From Saturnia japonica (taxonomy: Eukaryota; Arthropoda; Insecta; Lepidoptera; Saturniidae): a DNA stretch of 64,000 nucleotides. Numbering within the stretch: the first letter of the stretch is position 1; each line of letters begins with the position of its first letter. The notes beneath the pieces are model-generated. The model did no database searches. It was not told the DNA's origin and saw only the letters and a list, made by a program, of their open reading frames with translations. Both the position numbers and the translations under genes were made by a program. This document shows, in pieces, positions 61,201-62,529 of the stretch. Where the stretch lies: the NCBI GenBank assembly GCA_033032175.1, contig CM065318.1, positions 4,278,001 to 4,342,000 on the forward strand. The letters are read 5' to 3'.

Positions 61201-62529
61201 TCAACGTAGACGGCTGGTACTAGCGAGACTGGCGCTAATATGGCGCTCAGCTTTCAACTATTAGACAAGAAACAACCGGGCGGCATGCTTTGTACTATAT
61301 AACATTATGTAAAATATGTCGAATTACTTCTATTTAATTTATAACAAAAAAAATGAATAAATAGACTTTATTAAATATGAATACCCATTTCAATTATTCT
61401 TGTAATATTAATGCATCACTTACTGAACAACCATATACTTTTTCTAAATAATAATCAGGTTTTACCCAATGTTTGTACATGATAGATACTGAATGAATTT
61501 ATTATTACAAAAAAAAAGGATTATTTGCAACTTGTTCCCATGCATTCATACGGGTTGCAATTTATTTATCATAACAGTTATAGTTAATCAATGAATATTT
61601 TAAATTAGTTCAGATTTAAGAAACTGGACCAAACTAAAAATTAATTTATATTACCTACTATTTTTAATGCAACAGTGATTTATTATTTAATTTAAGCAAT
61701 TACTAGAAACATTTGTTTAAAAATAAAAATTAATTATATATTTTAAAACTTCATCTATTGGTTATTAAACTATTATTGTTAATTTACATTATCTTAAAAC
61801 ACGCACTGAATTTCACTACGAGAATGTGTTTTGTCGTATTTTAAACTTTATTGACACTTACTAAAACTAACTTACTATAAATTTAAAACTTTGTTTCTAT
61901 AATCACAAGAGTAAATTATGCTGTTTAAAAACTATATATTGTTATGTTTTCAATGTATTAATTTCCTTTTTTGCACTTACAAATTTTTATTTGGATAAAA
62001 TTAATAATTTAAGCAATAATACACGCTAACGTCTTATTTTCATATAATTGTTGTGTTAAATTAAGATTATTTCCGAGTAAGACTCTCTTCTGTTTTGTTT
62101 CATATATTCCAAAGTATATTTTTTTTTTAATAAAATTAATTTATTTTGTGTTTTTATCAATTTTATTACACATTTCACAGTCTTTTACGATTATACTGAT
62201 ACAGATTCAGTCTGGATGTTATAAGGTAAAATATTTTATTCAAAACACACTCTGTATACACCTATATTTTTATTACCGCTCTATAAGTTTTGGTGATTAT
62301 TTTCATCATTCAAAATCCACCTTTGAGTTAGAGCACAAATTTTATTTTAGTGTTTAGAAACACCCTTGTTAAATGGTAAATGTCACCAGGCGTTCGGAAG
62401 GGGGTAATGATTGCGGTATGGGTCCCTACTCTTCCCAACATCTCGCACCACGGAGGCAACACAGCCAGACGCACTCGGAACCGGATAACTCTGCCGTGGA
62501 TGCTGGTTCCGTACACAATTCAGTCACAG
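9989..62529 (+). CDS. Trpm: TRPM cation channel gene, partial (overview of 18 exons)
   Basis: This is a melastatin-type TRP channel subunit, a plasma-membrane tetrameric cation channel; insect TRPM is linked to Mg2+ and Zn2+ handling. Eighteen exons are listed separately, two of them alternatives. With the second pore exon the exon lengths add to 3003 nt. All phases match: the first exon starts with the last two bases of a codon and the last exon ends with one base of the next. Order: end of the melastatin homology region, S1-S6, TRP helix (VWMFQRF), coiled coil, Ser/Pro-rich tail. The closest vertebrate look-alikes are TRPM1/3 and TRPM6/7 (GEVFA pore motif, CEKIREI in S2). Upstream exons and the stop codon are outside the window. 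An additional small exon between 14786 and 19994 cannot be excluded. Confidence 0.95.
10248..11152 (+). other. TRPM intron
   Basis: AT-rich intronic sequence of about 0.9 kb with gtgggt donor and ttctacag acceptor. I see no gene, RNA or clear transposon in it. Confidence 0.7.
11153..11336 (+). CDS. Trpm: TRPM exon b: melastatin homology region
   Basis: Acceptor ttctacag and donor gtgagt are both strong. The first base completes the split Arg codon of the preceding exon, giving AYR followed by [15 protein letters not shown]. It continues through [14 protein letters not shown] to DYPFNELL, ending on a codon boundary. The YYTRRKFR and PFNELL motifs are characteristic of TRPM channels. It encodes cytosolic helices of the N-terminal region. 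Confidence 0.93.
11337..11779 (+). other. TRPM intron
   Basis: About 440 bp. A less AT-rich stretch near 11450-11600 resembles dispersed repeat DNA but could not be assigned. The acceptor is ttgtcatag. Confidence 0.6.
11780..11969 (+). CDS. Trpm: TRPM exon c: melastatin homology region, GC donor
   Basis: The exon starts on a codon boundary after ttgtcatag with [20 protein letters not shown], then [20 protein letters not shown] and ends in KEFENK plus one G. The ATG at 11780 is an internal methionine, not a start. The donor is GC, in AAG|GCAAGT: the only GT-free exon end in this gene. Joining the single G to CA of the next exon gives Ala and restores the family pattern [10 protein letters not shown]. 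Reading on past GCAAGT soon reaches a stop. Confidence 0.92.
11970..13900 (+). other. TRPM intron with GC-AG ends
   Basis: A 1.9 kb intron with donor GCAAGT and acceptor tacttcacag. It contains a Helitron-like repeat at 12860-13349 (listed separately); the rest is AT-rich and unassigned. Confidence 0.75.
12860..13349 (+). mobile_element. Non-autonomous Helitron, family H1 copy 1
   Basis: Starts with TC (TCTTTTTGTAATGTC) and ends CACAGCTAGT, the CTRRT-type Helitron terminus. It contains the lepidopteran repeat phrase around GGACCGATTTTGACGAGAC. A second full copy lies at 58358-58774 and a decayed 3' part at 5639-5875. No coding capacity. Helitron assignment rests on termini and family resemblance. 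Confidence 0.6.
13901..14112 (+). CDS. Trpm: TRPM exon d: pre-S1 melastatin region
   Basis: Acceptor tacttcacag and donor gtatac (weak). The first two bases, CA, complete the Ala codon begun in exon c, then [37 protein letters not shown] and [17 protein letters not shown], ending NTNLK on a codon boundary. The NW(S)xxTCLxLAV and LTDLWMG-type motifs are diagnostic of the TRPM linker before S1. Only the part after 13957 has an ATG in frame, but that ATG is internal. Confidence 0.93.
14113..14632 (+). other. TRPM intron
   Basis: 520 bp, AT-rich, donor gtatac and acceptor gtcatgtcaag. Nothing else recognised. Confidence 0.6.
14633..14785 (+). CDS. Trpm: TRPM exon e: pre-S1 helix and linker
   Basis: A phase 0 exon. 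[20 protein letters not shown] is the hydrophobic segment before S1 (older papers count it as S1), followed by [11 protein letters not shown] and an acidic linker with [17 protein letters not shown]. Donor gtaatt; acceptor tcatgtcaag is pyrimidine-poor. An ATG at 14612 in frame lies in the intron. The linker after MPQTEEE is the variable part of TRPM proteins, so a missing small exon here would not be noticed. Confidence 0.88.
16490..16745 (+). repeat. Interspersed repeat with short tandem duplication
   Basis: Contains a tandem of about 21 bp with a core TTCACTGGTTAT, and ends with a stretch close to GAACCTCC-T(n)-AAATCGGTTAAAAA. That ending I recognise as common in lepidopteran genomes. The 80-codon open frame inside is incidental. 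Confidence 0.4.
16790..17334 (+). mobile_element. TIR MITE, family M1 copy 1 (545 bp)
   Basis: Ends are imperfect inverted repeats of about 36 bp: left TAGACCATTTCCATTTCTTT, right reverse complement TATACTATTTCCATTTCTTT, both continuing to CTCGATGACAG. The outermost TA is compatible with a TA target duplication. A copy in the opposite orientation lies at 47348-47886. No transposase, so non-autonomous; a Tc1/mariner source is inferred from TA. Confidence 0.75.
18601..19270 (+). mobile_element. Non-autonomous Helitron, family H2 copy 1
   Basis: Begins TCTATACTAATATAA after an A and ends GCACAGCTAGT. It shares its internal sequence (CACGCTAATCTCTGGAA, AACACTCGGCTCGGGTCTAT) with 36005-36690. No coding capacity. 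Confidence 0.6.
19995..20195 (+). CDS. Trpm: TRPM exon f: linker and start of S1
   Basis: Phase 0 on both sides, donor gtgagt. The acceptor is AAGCAG, so splicing could start at 19995 (with a leading Gln) or 19998. It encodes a variable polar linker (about 45 residues) and then [21 protein letters not shown], the conserved membrane-entry motif running into S1. The frame has no ATG at its start, as expected for an internal exon. Confidence 0.88.
20196..22814 (+). other. TRPM intron, 2.6 kb
   Basis: Mostly AT-rich and unassigned. One Helitron-like 3' end on the minus strand starts at 22362 (listed). Acceptor ttctttcag. Confidence 0.65.
22362..22600 (-). mobile_element. Helitron-like fragment, family H3
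   Basis: On the minus strand the sequence ends AACATCTGCCGGGCCAGCTAGT-like, with CTAGT at 22366-22362. The same end (ACATCTG..CGGCCAGCTAGT) occurs on the plus strand up to 47944. The 5' boundary is not visible; 22600 is approximate. Confidence 0.4.
22815..22972 (+). CDS. Trpm: TRPM exon g: S1 and S2
   Basis: Starts in phase 0 after ttctttcag with [18 protein letters not shown] (S1), then [19 protein letters not shown] and [16 protein letters not shown] (S2 and S2-S3 turn), ending after two bases of an Arg codon. Donor gtgagt. The S2 glutamate of the Ca2+ site known in TRPM2/4/8 is present (CEK), but three residues on there is Arg where those channels have Gln. Here it resembles TRPM1/3/6/7. 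Confidence 0.94.
23580..23776 (+). pseudogene. LINE reverse transcriptase C-terminal fragment (RTE-like)
   Basis: A short open frame reads [27 protein letters not shown] and a final [12 protein letters not shown]. It resembles the end of RTE/CR1-type polymerases (the YGSE(T)WA.. and RL.W(Y)GHV motifs). Only this tail is present and it is diverged. Confidence 0.5.
23925..24102 (-). repeat. 3' LTR of the Mag-type element
   Basis: 178 bp, identical by eye to 33215-33392. Flanked on its outer side by GGGGA (23920-23924), matching the bases after the other LTR. Confidence 0.93.
24103..24115 (-). other. Polypurine tract of the Mag-type element
   Basis: On the minus strand GGAAAAAGGGGGA lies immediately before the 3' LTR, the expected plus-strand primer position. 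About 100 bp separate it from the pol stop codon. Confidence 0.8.
24215..25467 (-). pseudogene. RT (C-terminal part) fused to integrase, deletion derivative
   Basis: Continues the RT reading across the LINE insertion: [13 protein letters not shown], the YLDD catalytic motif, and [10 protein letters not shown]. After the RT thumb (about AISEMKEP) it jumps in frame to the integrase core ([10 protein letters not shown]), with catalytic D (VDSYSKF), D (YTDSGTQF) and E (GLAERYIQ). The RT connection, RNase H and the HHCC zinc finger are missing. The C-terminus (KSGVVIG..) and stop are present. The open frame extends upstream into the LINE poly(T) but that part is not native. Cannot be autonomous. 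Confidence 0.88.
25676..25775 (-). other. LINE 3' UTR hairpins with competing pairing
   Basis: Hairpin 1: 25676-25685 GGAGACGGCT pairs with 25697-25706, a perfect 10-bp stem. Hairpin 2: 25730-25740 pairs with 25749-25759, 10 of 11 positions. An 11-bp perfect complement also exists between CACCCTAGCCG (25691-25701) and CGGCTAGGGTG (25765-25775, covering the ORF2 stop), so hairpin 1 could be exchanged for a longer-range pairing. Pairings were read by eye; no folding energy was computed. Confidence 0.6.
25768..28920 (-). CDS. LINE ORF2, endonuclease and reverse transcriptase
   Basis: 1050 residues. APE-type endonuclease at about 5-205: QGNLNHS near 10, AEPY near 38, GVYFSPN, GDLNAKS (122-128) and SDH (198-200). 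RT at about 430-720 with [28 protein letters not shown] and YADD (662-665). A C-terminal zinc motif uses C950, C953, H962 and C967. These supply target nicking and target-primed reverse transcription. The ATG lies in TAATG, so translation is probably coupled to ORF1. No internal stop or frameshift, so it may be recently active. The many long open frames on the opposite strand come from its high GC content. Confidence 0.95.
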   Translation of the reverse strand: MQHGHTNYLQGNLNHSATAQDLFVQSVAEWNISVAVAAEPYCVPAQPYWAGDLDGSVAIHSTGSSLSIKEMGSGFVAAAWGGYGIVGVYFSPNRPLREFEAFLDSLGPAIRRLSPLPIVLLGDLNAKSRTWGSVATDPRGELVEEWTVQVGLSLLNRGSVHTCVRHNGGSVVDVSFATPSVARRVEDWRVLEEVETFSDHRYIRFEVSTSPGELVHRPRGGTVFLRWVLGRLDRALAEEAAIVQSWRGPAPAAEDIDAVADRFRRALTAVCDASMPRGNNRPQNRRAVYWWSPEIADLRVACSAARRQLQRCRRRRIRQIGEEARFLAAYRECRNSLQAAIGRAKDERWEELLGTLDRDPWGRPYRMVRKKFRGQALPLTETMDPGVLTRVVATLLPDPPGLLPPLMINGGLTVEELAPPHTVTDDEMGRVVQRLRKKRRAPGPDGVPGRVLGVALNHMGVELRELFNRCLSAGRFPKLWKMGRLCLLGKEGRPPDCPSSYRPLVLLDDTGKMLERILASRVVQHMAEVGPVLSDRQFGFRRGRSTLDALSTLKAWSAEATAGGGRLLAVSIDIANAFNSLPHGVIREALRFFGVPSYLRRLLGDYLQGREVAFVDGRGSVVRRHVGCGVPQGSVLGPLLWNMGYDWVLRVALPSGIRVLCYADDTLVVAQGGTFEEVARLATEGTALVVGRIKALGLRLAAEKTEAILFHGPRCGPPPGAHINVEGVRVRVGAQMKYLGLILDGRWRFESHFKGLEPRIVGAAAALGRLLPNSGGPGASCRRLFAGVVRSMAVYGAPIWSDALSATNRRVLRATQRVVALRVIRGYRSVSAGAAMVLAGSPPWELEAEVLAAVYEFTAARRELGEPPAPTEVDRVRREARGIVLRKWEEDLADARYGRYTIDAVRPVLREWCARERGSLTFRLVQVLSGHGCFGWYLHKIARREPSPVCHECGAAEDTAQHTLGECAAWEEQRRTLAAVVGEDLSLPSVVRAMLDSERAWTAMASFCEVVISQKEAAERVREGDPLSGPLRQRRTGGRRRRFIRQLPPP
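28920..30809 (-). CDS. LINE ORF1, gag-like RNA-binding protein
   Basis: 629 residues from ATG at 30809 (MNFQNQKIL); the frame opens four codons earlier at a GTG. An Ala/Arg/Pro-rich N-terminal half with a poly-Pro stretch is followed by a folded region. Three zinc knuckles lie at about residues 541-603: [28 protein letters not shown] and a longer C..C..H..C. ORF1 proteins of R1-clade LINEs bind element RNA and form RNPs. A coiled-coil-like stretch ([20 protein letters not shown]) lies before the poly-Pro. The stop TAA overlaps the ORF2 ATG by one base. Confidence 0.92.
   Translation of the reverse strand: MNFQNQKILNVRLSRLGGIDSEEGSGGGTKRAGEPLDAGLSSVVAAKVTTAQRGALRGSGRSRSVGRPARGGGTTSIQPFLKEAASKAVPAEDEVVVVGGVGDAGWAAEVQDAETLRARTESGVATILEVCRISGNLKGTCIKSLKGAANSLREVVEVLLERTVNEETARLGRETRVLRRQVEDLKKEVLAWRREASARQVMPPPPPPPPLQPVRVEVPPQAWEKALADAVSGLERSIRSTVGEVISARFDSLEVDGRLLPKKVLRPPLAGDKSPAAAKRPIAGPMPARAKRPRSMSRARSKGAAASAPTPANVEWPALPGPPVSGAPSEAWTTVVRRPKKAKAPAAPAAAPAPKKKAGNKGTQAKMPVVPRSAAVVITLQHEAVARGVTYSAAVLKAREVVKLAELGIDDPKLRTTATGAKIIEIKGSDGEKKAAGLASQLQAALAGVADITRPVKRAEVRVVGIDDSVDKTELRMAIATAAGCEPDQIRIGSIRHDWGGGVAFVSLPVVGAKKLADAGRLLVGWSVARIRPLAEKPMRCFKCMGLGHTRTTCETLADWGALCFRCGDSGHTAVSCAAVKLHCAACAAAGKPADHYMGGASCKPSSTKRRPPGARFGGPGSGVISMAQ
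31310..33215 (-). pseudogene. Gag-protease-RT (N-terminal part), cut by LINE
   Basis: One open frame from ATG at 33215. Residues 1-200 are a capsid-like gag; two zinc knuckles lie near 289-321 ([13 protein letters not shown] and [14 protein letters not shown]). The protease active site DSGA is near 383-386. The RT N-terminal part starts around 530 ([17 protein letters not shown]). The frame is intact until the LINE boundary at 31310 and ends at a stop inside the LINE at 31296. It supplies particle protein and protease for an LTR element. Gag and pol share one frame with no visible frameshift. The gag ATG uses the last LTR base, leaving no leader. Confidence 0.9.
33199..33214 (-). other. Putative primer binding site of the Mag-type element
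   Basis: Directly after the 5' LTR the minus strand reads TGGCGCTGAGGACAAC. TGG pairs with a tRNA CCA end and the next bases are compatible with a Ser-type tRNA over about six positions only. The site overlaps the first codons of gag. The tRNA identity is uncertain. Confidence 0.45.
33215..33392 (-). repeat. 5' LTR of the Mag-type element
   Basis: 178 bp, read on the minus strand from TGTTGTATGATAAAATAT to ..ATTTATAACA. Identical by eye to the other LTR at 23925-24102. Its last base is also the A of the gag ATG (33215). Confidence 0.93.
34183..34820 (-). mobile_element. tRNA-derived SINE split by a later retroposon
   Basis: Left part 34183-34284 and right part 34692-34820 match, in order, the SINE at 55602-55850. 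The right part holds an inverted B box (CCTGGGAATCGAACCCAG), so the SINE reads on the minus strand. The two halves are separated by a poly(A)-tailed insert. The duplicated joint is CCTATTGCCAT / CCTATTTCCAT. Confidence 0.65.
34285..34691 (+). mobile_element. Poly(A)-tailed retroposon inside a SINE
   Basis: About 400 bp ending in A10-CGT-A17, flanked by an 11-bp near-perfect duplication (34274-34284 and 34692-34702, one mismatch). Its 3' part (GCTGTAAAAACCATCTGAGG, CTCCAGGGCC) recurs on the minus strand at 55035-55120. No coding frame; a SINE or a 5'-truncated LINE. Confidence 0.6.
35370..35560 (+). CDS. Trpm: TRPM exon h: S3 and S4
   Basis: Acceptor atatttcag; the first base completes the Arg codon from exon g. 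It reads [20 protein letters not shown] (start of S3), [10 protein letters not shown], then [18 protein letters not shown] and [10 protein letters not shown] (S4), ending with one G. Donor gtaagg. The S3 pair N..D (WNTYD) aligns with the Ca2+-binding Asn and Asp of TRPM2/4/8. [15 protein letters not shown] is a highly conserved TRPM signature. Confidence 0.95.
36005..36690 (+). mobile_element. Non-autonomous Helitron, family H2 copy 2
   Basis: Starts TCTATATACTTTATTAAAA and ends GGCACAGCCAGT, aligned along its length with 18601-19270. The final CTAGT has decayed to CCAGT. Confidence 0.55.
36810..37310 (+). repeat. LINE 3'-end-like repeats
   Basis: ACTTTCGCGTTAATAATATTAGTAGGAT near 36880 and ACTTTCGCGTTCATATTAGTAGGAT near 37285 repeat the same terminal phrase, with TGCCCGCGACTTCGTCTGCG at the left. 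This phrase is common at the ends of lepidopteran retroposons. Boundaries approximate. Confidence 0.4.
37829..38272 (-). pseudogene. mariner transposase, C-terminal fragment
   Basis: Reads [20 protein letters not shown] and the second and third catalytic positions HHDNASSHT and SPDLSPNDF, with 34 residues between the Asp residues (DD34D). Ends FRGEYFEKQ. It is in a different frame from the N-terminal fragment, so no full transposase can be made. Confidence 0.88.
38310..38723 (-). pseudogene. mariner transposase, N-terminal fragment
   Basis: Reads [20 protein letters not shown], then [18 protein letters not shown] and [20 protein letters not shown], the paired helix-turn-helix DNA-binding region of mariner transposases, followed by WCVRTLERF. 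It then jumps directly to [10 protein letters not shown], so the stretch with the first catalytic Asp is missing or altered. It ends in a premature stop shortly after KKK. Confidence 0.85.
39237..39382 (+). CDS. Trpm: TRPM exon i: S4-S5 linker and S5
   Basis: Acceptor tatatctag; the first two bases GT complete Gly, then [20 protein letters not shown] and [17 protein letters not shown] (S5 and outer turn), ending SWYLIRE on a codon boundary before gtaagc. SFGVARQAI is invariant in TRPM channels. The exon lies directly before the two alternative pore exons and must splice to either. Confidence 0.95.
39383..41413 (+). other. TRPM intron, 2.0 kb
   Basis: Contains an inverted copy of a dispersed repeat at 40700-40975 (listed). 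40080-40260 is less AT-rich and may be another repeat. Near the acceptor is a perfect TACTAAC (41399-41405), unusually close to the AG at 41412-41413. 39383-40079 shows nothing. Confidence 0.65.
40700..40975 (-). repeat. Dispersed repeat R2, copy 1
   Basis: Matches 59264-59535 in the opposite orientation along almost its whole length (shared phrases GGCATTGACGCTCTTTACAT and TTTTCAAATTGCTTTTAGTG). No coding capacity. The 87-codon minus-strand frame over it is incidental. Class unknown; SINE or MITE. Confidence 0.65.
41414..41632 (+). CDS. Trpm: TRPM alternative pore exon A
   Basis: 219 nt, phase 0 at both ends; acceptor catttccag, donor gttaaa (weak). It encodes [20 protein letters not shown] (pore helix and filter), a turret with two Cys (PPCG..ECR), then [20 protein letters not shown] (S6) and EVNGVSHQ. 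It is about two thirds identical to exon B, which covers exactly the same segment. Where B and the vertebrate TRPM3/6/7 filter have E-I-D, this exon has Q-M-S, with an extra Glu one position earlier. Reading through the donor runs about 30 codons to a stop. Confidence 0.93.
41633..42125 (+). other. Intron between the alternative pore exons
   Basis: 493 bp, AT-rich; contains TACGTATTTAGTTG, poly(T) and the acceptor tatttgtag. No gene seen. Long enough that the spliceosome is not sterically excluded from joining A to B. Confidence 0.7.
42126..42347 (+). CDS. Trpm: TRPM alternative pore exon B
   Basis: 222 nt, phase 0 at both ends; acceptor tatttgtag, donor gtttca (weak). It encodes [20 protein letters not shown] (pore helix and filter), a turret with two Cys (PECG..RKC), [30 protein letters not shown] (S6) and NEVNEVSHQ. 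The filter GEVFATEID keeps the acidic positions shown in TRPM6/7 to govern divalent permeation. It is probably the canonical form. Either A or B joins phase-compatibly to exon j. Confidence 0.94.
42348..43477 (+). other. TRPM intron, 1.1 kb
   Basis: AT-rich, with poly(T) near the donor. A less AT-rich part at 42680-43020 may be an old repeat but shows no frame. Acceptor tttccatag. Confidence 0.6.
43478..43711 (+). CDS. Trpm: TRPM exon j: TRP helix and C-terminal helix
   Basis: Phase 0 at both ends; acceptor tttccatag, donor gtaagt after CAA. It starts with the TRP box [13 protein letters not shown], then [20 protein letters not shown], a basic stretch, [20 protein letters not shown] and [11 protein letters not shown]. 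All are hallmark TRPM motifs; the TRP helix transmits gating from the cytosolic domains to S6. The GTG at 43478 is an internal Val. Confidence 0.95.
43765..44095 (+). repeat. Dispersed repeat R1, copy 2 (uninterrupted)
   Basis: Matches 3533-3797 followed by 4453-4517, giving the uninterrupted form of that repeat (GATGGTACCAACTCATTTT, GTCAGATGTTACACATCAT). SINE-like or the end of a LINE; no frame. Confidence 0.6.
44289..44440. mobile_element. Short palindromic MITE
   Basis: About 150 bp with inverted ends GGCCTAGCCAATTTGCTTTT and (reverse complement) GTCCTAGCCAATTGGCC..TTTTCTACAACC. Weaker outer inverted repeats (ATTGACCGGGG near 44192 and GCCCAGTCAAT near 44456) suggest it sits inside another palindromic repeat. 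The DD41D mariner starts about 40 bp further on. Confidence 0.55.
44482..45784 (-). mobile_element. Complete DD41D mariner (rosa-like)
   Basis: 1303 bp flanked by TA on both sides. Perfect 31-bp TIRs start CAAGGTGTCCAGAAAGGGTA and end in GTATTTG (44482-44512 and the reverse complement at 45754-45784). One open transposase frame spans most of it. DD41D elements are known from insects as the rosa family. Matching TIRs and an intact frame suggest a young insertion. Confidence 0.9.
44589..45668 (-). CDS. DD41D mariner transposase
   Basis: 359 residues from the ATG at 45668 ([11 protein letters not shown]). The open frame extends 51 codons further, through and just past the TIR, which is unlikely to be translated. 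N-terminal helix-turn-helix: [32 protein letters not shown], then SGRPRSV and a second HTH ([20 protein letters not shown]). Catalytic residues are D155 (FSDEANF), D250 ([10 protein letters not shown]) and D292 (SPLDYFAW), with 41 residues between the last two. It cuts and pastes the element at TA. No stop or frameshift seen. Unrelated in sequence to the other two mariners of the window. Confidence 0.93.
   Translation of the reverse strand: MEQYSGTHRTFCVRAYYRNGDSIVTAQRLYRAEYRTRHAPSDDSIRKWIRMFENTGATVKIENSGRPRSVRDEETIDEVEASVRQNPSLSIRKRSQALNIKKSSLHSILKKDLHLKAYKIQLVQELKDTDYANRLNFANEMLQRFNNFNNILFSDEANFHLNGHVNKQNCRYWAVENPRRKHERPLHSPKVVVWAAMSAKGIIGPYFHEDQRGRAINVNSDRYCDMLRNFLVPELQEFAGFNSRTWFQQDGATCHTSNDSMEVVNELFPNKVISRRGNINWPPRSPDLSPLDYFAWGYLKSKVYQNNPTNLTQLKQNIRSEMAAISIAMGQRVIANLRFRLEECQQRNGHHLDNIIFSK
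46353..46475 (+). CDS. Trpm: TRPM exon k: coiled coil part 1
   Basis: 123 nt, phase 0; acceptor tcattgtag, donor gttagt. It reads [40 protein letters not shown], then Q. The heptad pattern and RV..T..RVE resemble the C-terminal coiled coil of TRPM1/3, which drives tetramer assembly. Too short to have been an obvious open frame, but the frame and phase fit between exons j and l. Confidence 0.88.
46689..46880. mobile_element. TIR MITE, about 190 bp
   Basis: Left TTTTTTGACGTGACAACG, right reverse complement AAAGTTTTACGTGACAACG. The interior is GC-richer than its surroundings. No target duplication could be fixed. Confidence 0.55.
47190..47944 (+). mobile_element. Helitron-like repeat (H3) interrupted by MITE M1
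   Basis: 47190-47347 and 47887-47944 read as two halves of one repeat that ends CATCTGTGCGGCCAGCTAGT. The insert is the MITE at 47348-47886. The 5' boundary is approximate. Confidence 0.45.
47348..47886 (-). mobile_element. TIR MITE, family M1 copy 2 (539 bp)
   Basis: Inverted relative to the copy at 16790-17334. Left end TATACTATTTCCATTTCTTT; right reverse complement TATACCATTCTTTTTCTTTA. Interior phrases such as GCCAACTTCTTCAAAATTTTCGAAGC are shared in reverse complement. Confidence 0.75.
48115..49170 (-). pseudogene. Decayed mariner-like element (DD37D-like)
   Basis: Separate frames on the minus strand carry an N-terminal HTH part ([17 protein letters not shown], about 49150-48940), a middle part ([20 protein letters not shown], about 48550) and a C-terminal part ([20 protein letters not shown], about 48290). 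This matches a Tc1/mariner transposase broken by frameshifts. The spacing of the last two acidic residues cannot be counted because of the breaks, so the subclass is a guess. Confidence 0.65.
49861..50052 (+). CDS. Trpm: TRPM exon l: coiled coil part 2 and tail
   Basis: 192 nt, phase 0; acceptor atccccgcag, donor gtgagc. It reads [30 protein letters not shown] (end of the coiled coil), then a Ser/Pro-rich region [28 protein letters not shown].. matches the second half of the TRPM1/3 coiled coil. An opposite-strand frame over the same interval is a shadow. Confidence 0.9.
50053..52561 (+). other. TRPM intron, 2.5 kb
   Basis: Contains a piggyBac-like MITE (50125-50362). The rest is AT-rich and shows no supported gene. 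Acceptor gtgacacggcag. Confidence 0.7.
50125..50362. mobile_element. piggyBac-like MITE with TTAA flanks
   Basis: Flanked by TTAA at 50121-50124 and 50363-50366. TIRs: left ACCCATAGATTAATGATTGG, right reverse complement CCATAGATTAATGACTGG; both reach GCTTCAACTAGAT. A related fragment lies at 6435-6545. The piggyBac source is inferred from TTAA and the CC-starting ends. Confidence 0.65.
52562..52651 (+). CDS. Trpm: TRPM exon m: short tail exon
   Basis: 90 nt, phase 0; acceptor acacggcag, donor gtaagc. It encodes [20 protein letters not shown] and [10 protein letters not shown], acidic and GC-rich against the intron. It fits between exons l and n in frame and the splice sites are good, but the tail is not conserved enough to confirm by motif. 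Confidence 0.75.
55035..55120 (-). repeat. 3' end of poly(A) retroposon
   Basis: On the minus strand it reads AAGCTGTAAAAGCCGTCTGA, GGCTCCAGGGCCC, then ends in a short A run (T run 55037-55045). Same 3' end as the insert at 34285-34691. Confidence 0.5.
55602..55850 (-). mobile_element. tRNA-derived SINE
   Basis: Read on the minus strand, a tRNA-like head has a B box (CTGGGTTTGATTCCCAGG) at about 55780-55797 and an A-box-like GGGCTCGTAAGCGCG. It is followed by a unique body ending CCTAACCCTTCGGGG. Homologous to the halves around 34183-34820 and to a fragment at 9578-9675. Confidence 0.65.
56150..56235 (+). other. Weak tRNA-like sequence
   Basis: GGTTAGTTCAGCAGTCTGGG resembles a D arm with an A box and GTTCGAAAAACGC resembles a B box, about 40 bases apart. 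The T stem pairs poorly and no acceptor stem closes. Likely a decayed SINE head rather than a functional tRNA. Confidence 0.25.
58135..58324 (+). CDS. Trpm: TRPM exon n: Ser/Pro-rich tail
   Basis: 190 nt; acceptor tttctaaaatag, donor gtattt (weak). Starts in phase 0 with [20 protein letters not shown], then [18 protein letters not shown] and [20 protein letters not shown], ending with one extra G. Low-complexity and acidic, consistent with the cytosolic tail. Assigned by frame, splice sites and contrast with AT-rich flanks. Confidence 0.8.
58358..58774 (+). mobile_element. Non-autonomous Helitron, family H1 copy 2
   Basis: TCTGTTTGTAATGTC start and GGGCACAGCTAGT end; aligned with 12860-13349 over nearly its full length, slightly shorter. 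Confidence 0.6.
59264..59535 (+). repeat. Dispersed repeat R2, copy 2
   Basis: Reverse-complement copy of 40700-40975. Contains CACTAAAAGCAATTTGAAAA and GTAAAGAGCATCAATGCCGT. Confidence 0.65.
59646..59763 (+). CDS. Trpm: TRPM exon o: tail
   Basis: 118 nt; acceptor tgaattcag, donor gtaagt. The first two bases TG complete Val with the G of exon n, then [20 protein letters not shown] and [18 protein letters not shown], ending with CG of an Arg codon. The frame is fixed by the preceding exon, and phases on both sides agree with its neighbours. Confidence 0.82.
59764..62389 (+). other. TRPM intron, 2.6 kb
   Basis: AT-rich. A GC-richer patch at 60555-60640 (GGCCGTGCGC.. and ..TACGCACGG) looks like an old palindromic repeat. 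No gene seen. Acceptor aatgtcaccag. Confidence 0.6.
62390..62529 (+). CDS. Trpm: TRPM exon p: tail, last exon in window
   Basis: 140 nt; acceptor gtcaccag, donor gttaga. The G at 62390 completes Arg with CG of exon o; it then reads [40 protein letters not shown] and VHNSVT, ending with one G. This frame differs from the longest open frame over the interval. It is preferred because the phase matches exon o exactly and the composition (Ser, His, Gln, Gly) fits the tail. The next exon should start with two codon bases and is outside the window or unrecognised. Confidence 0.75.
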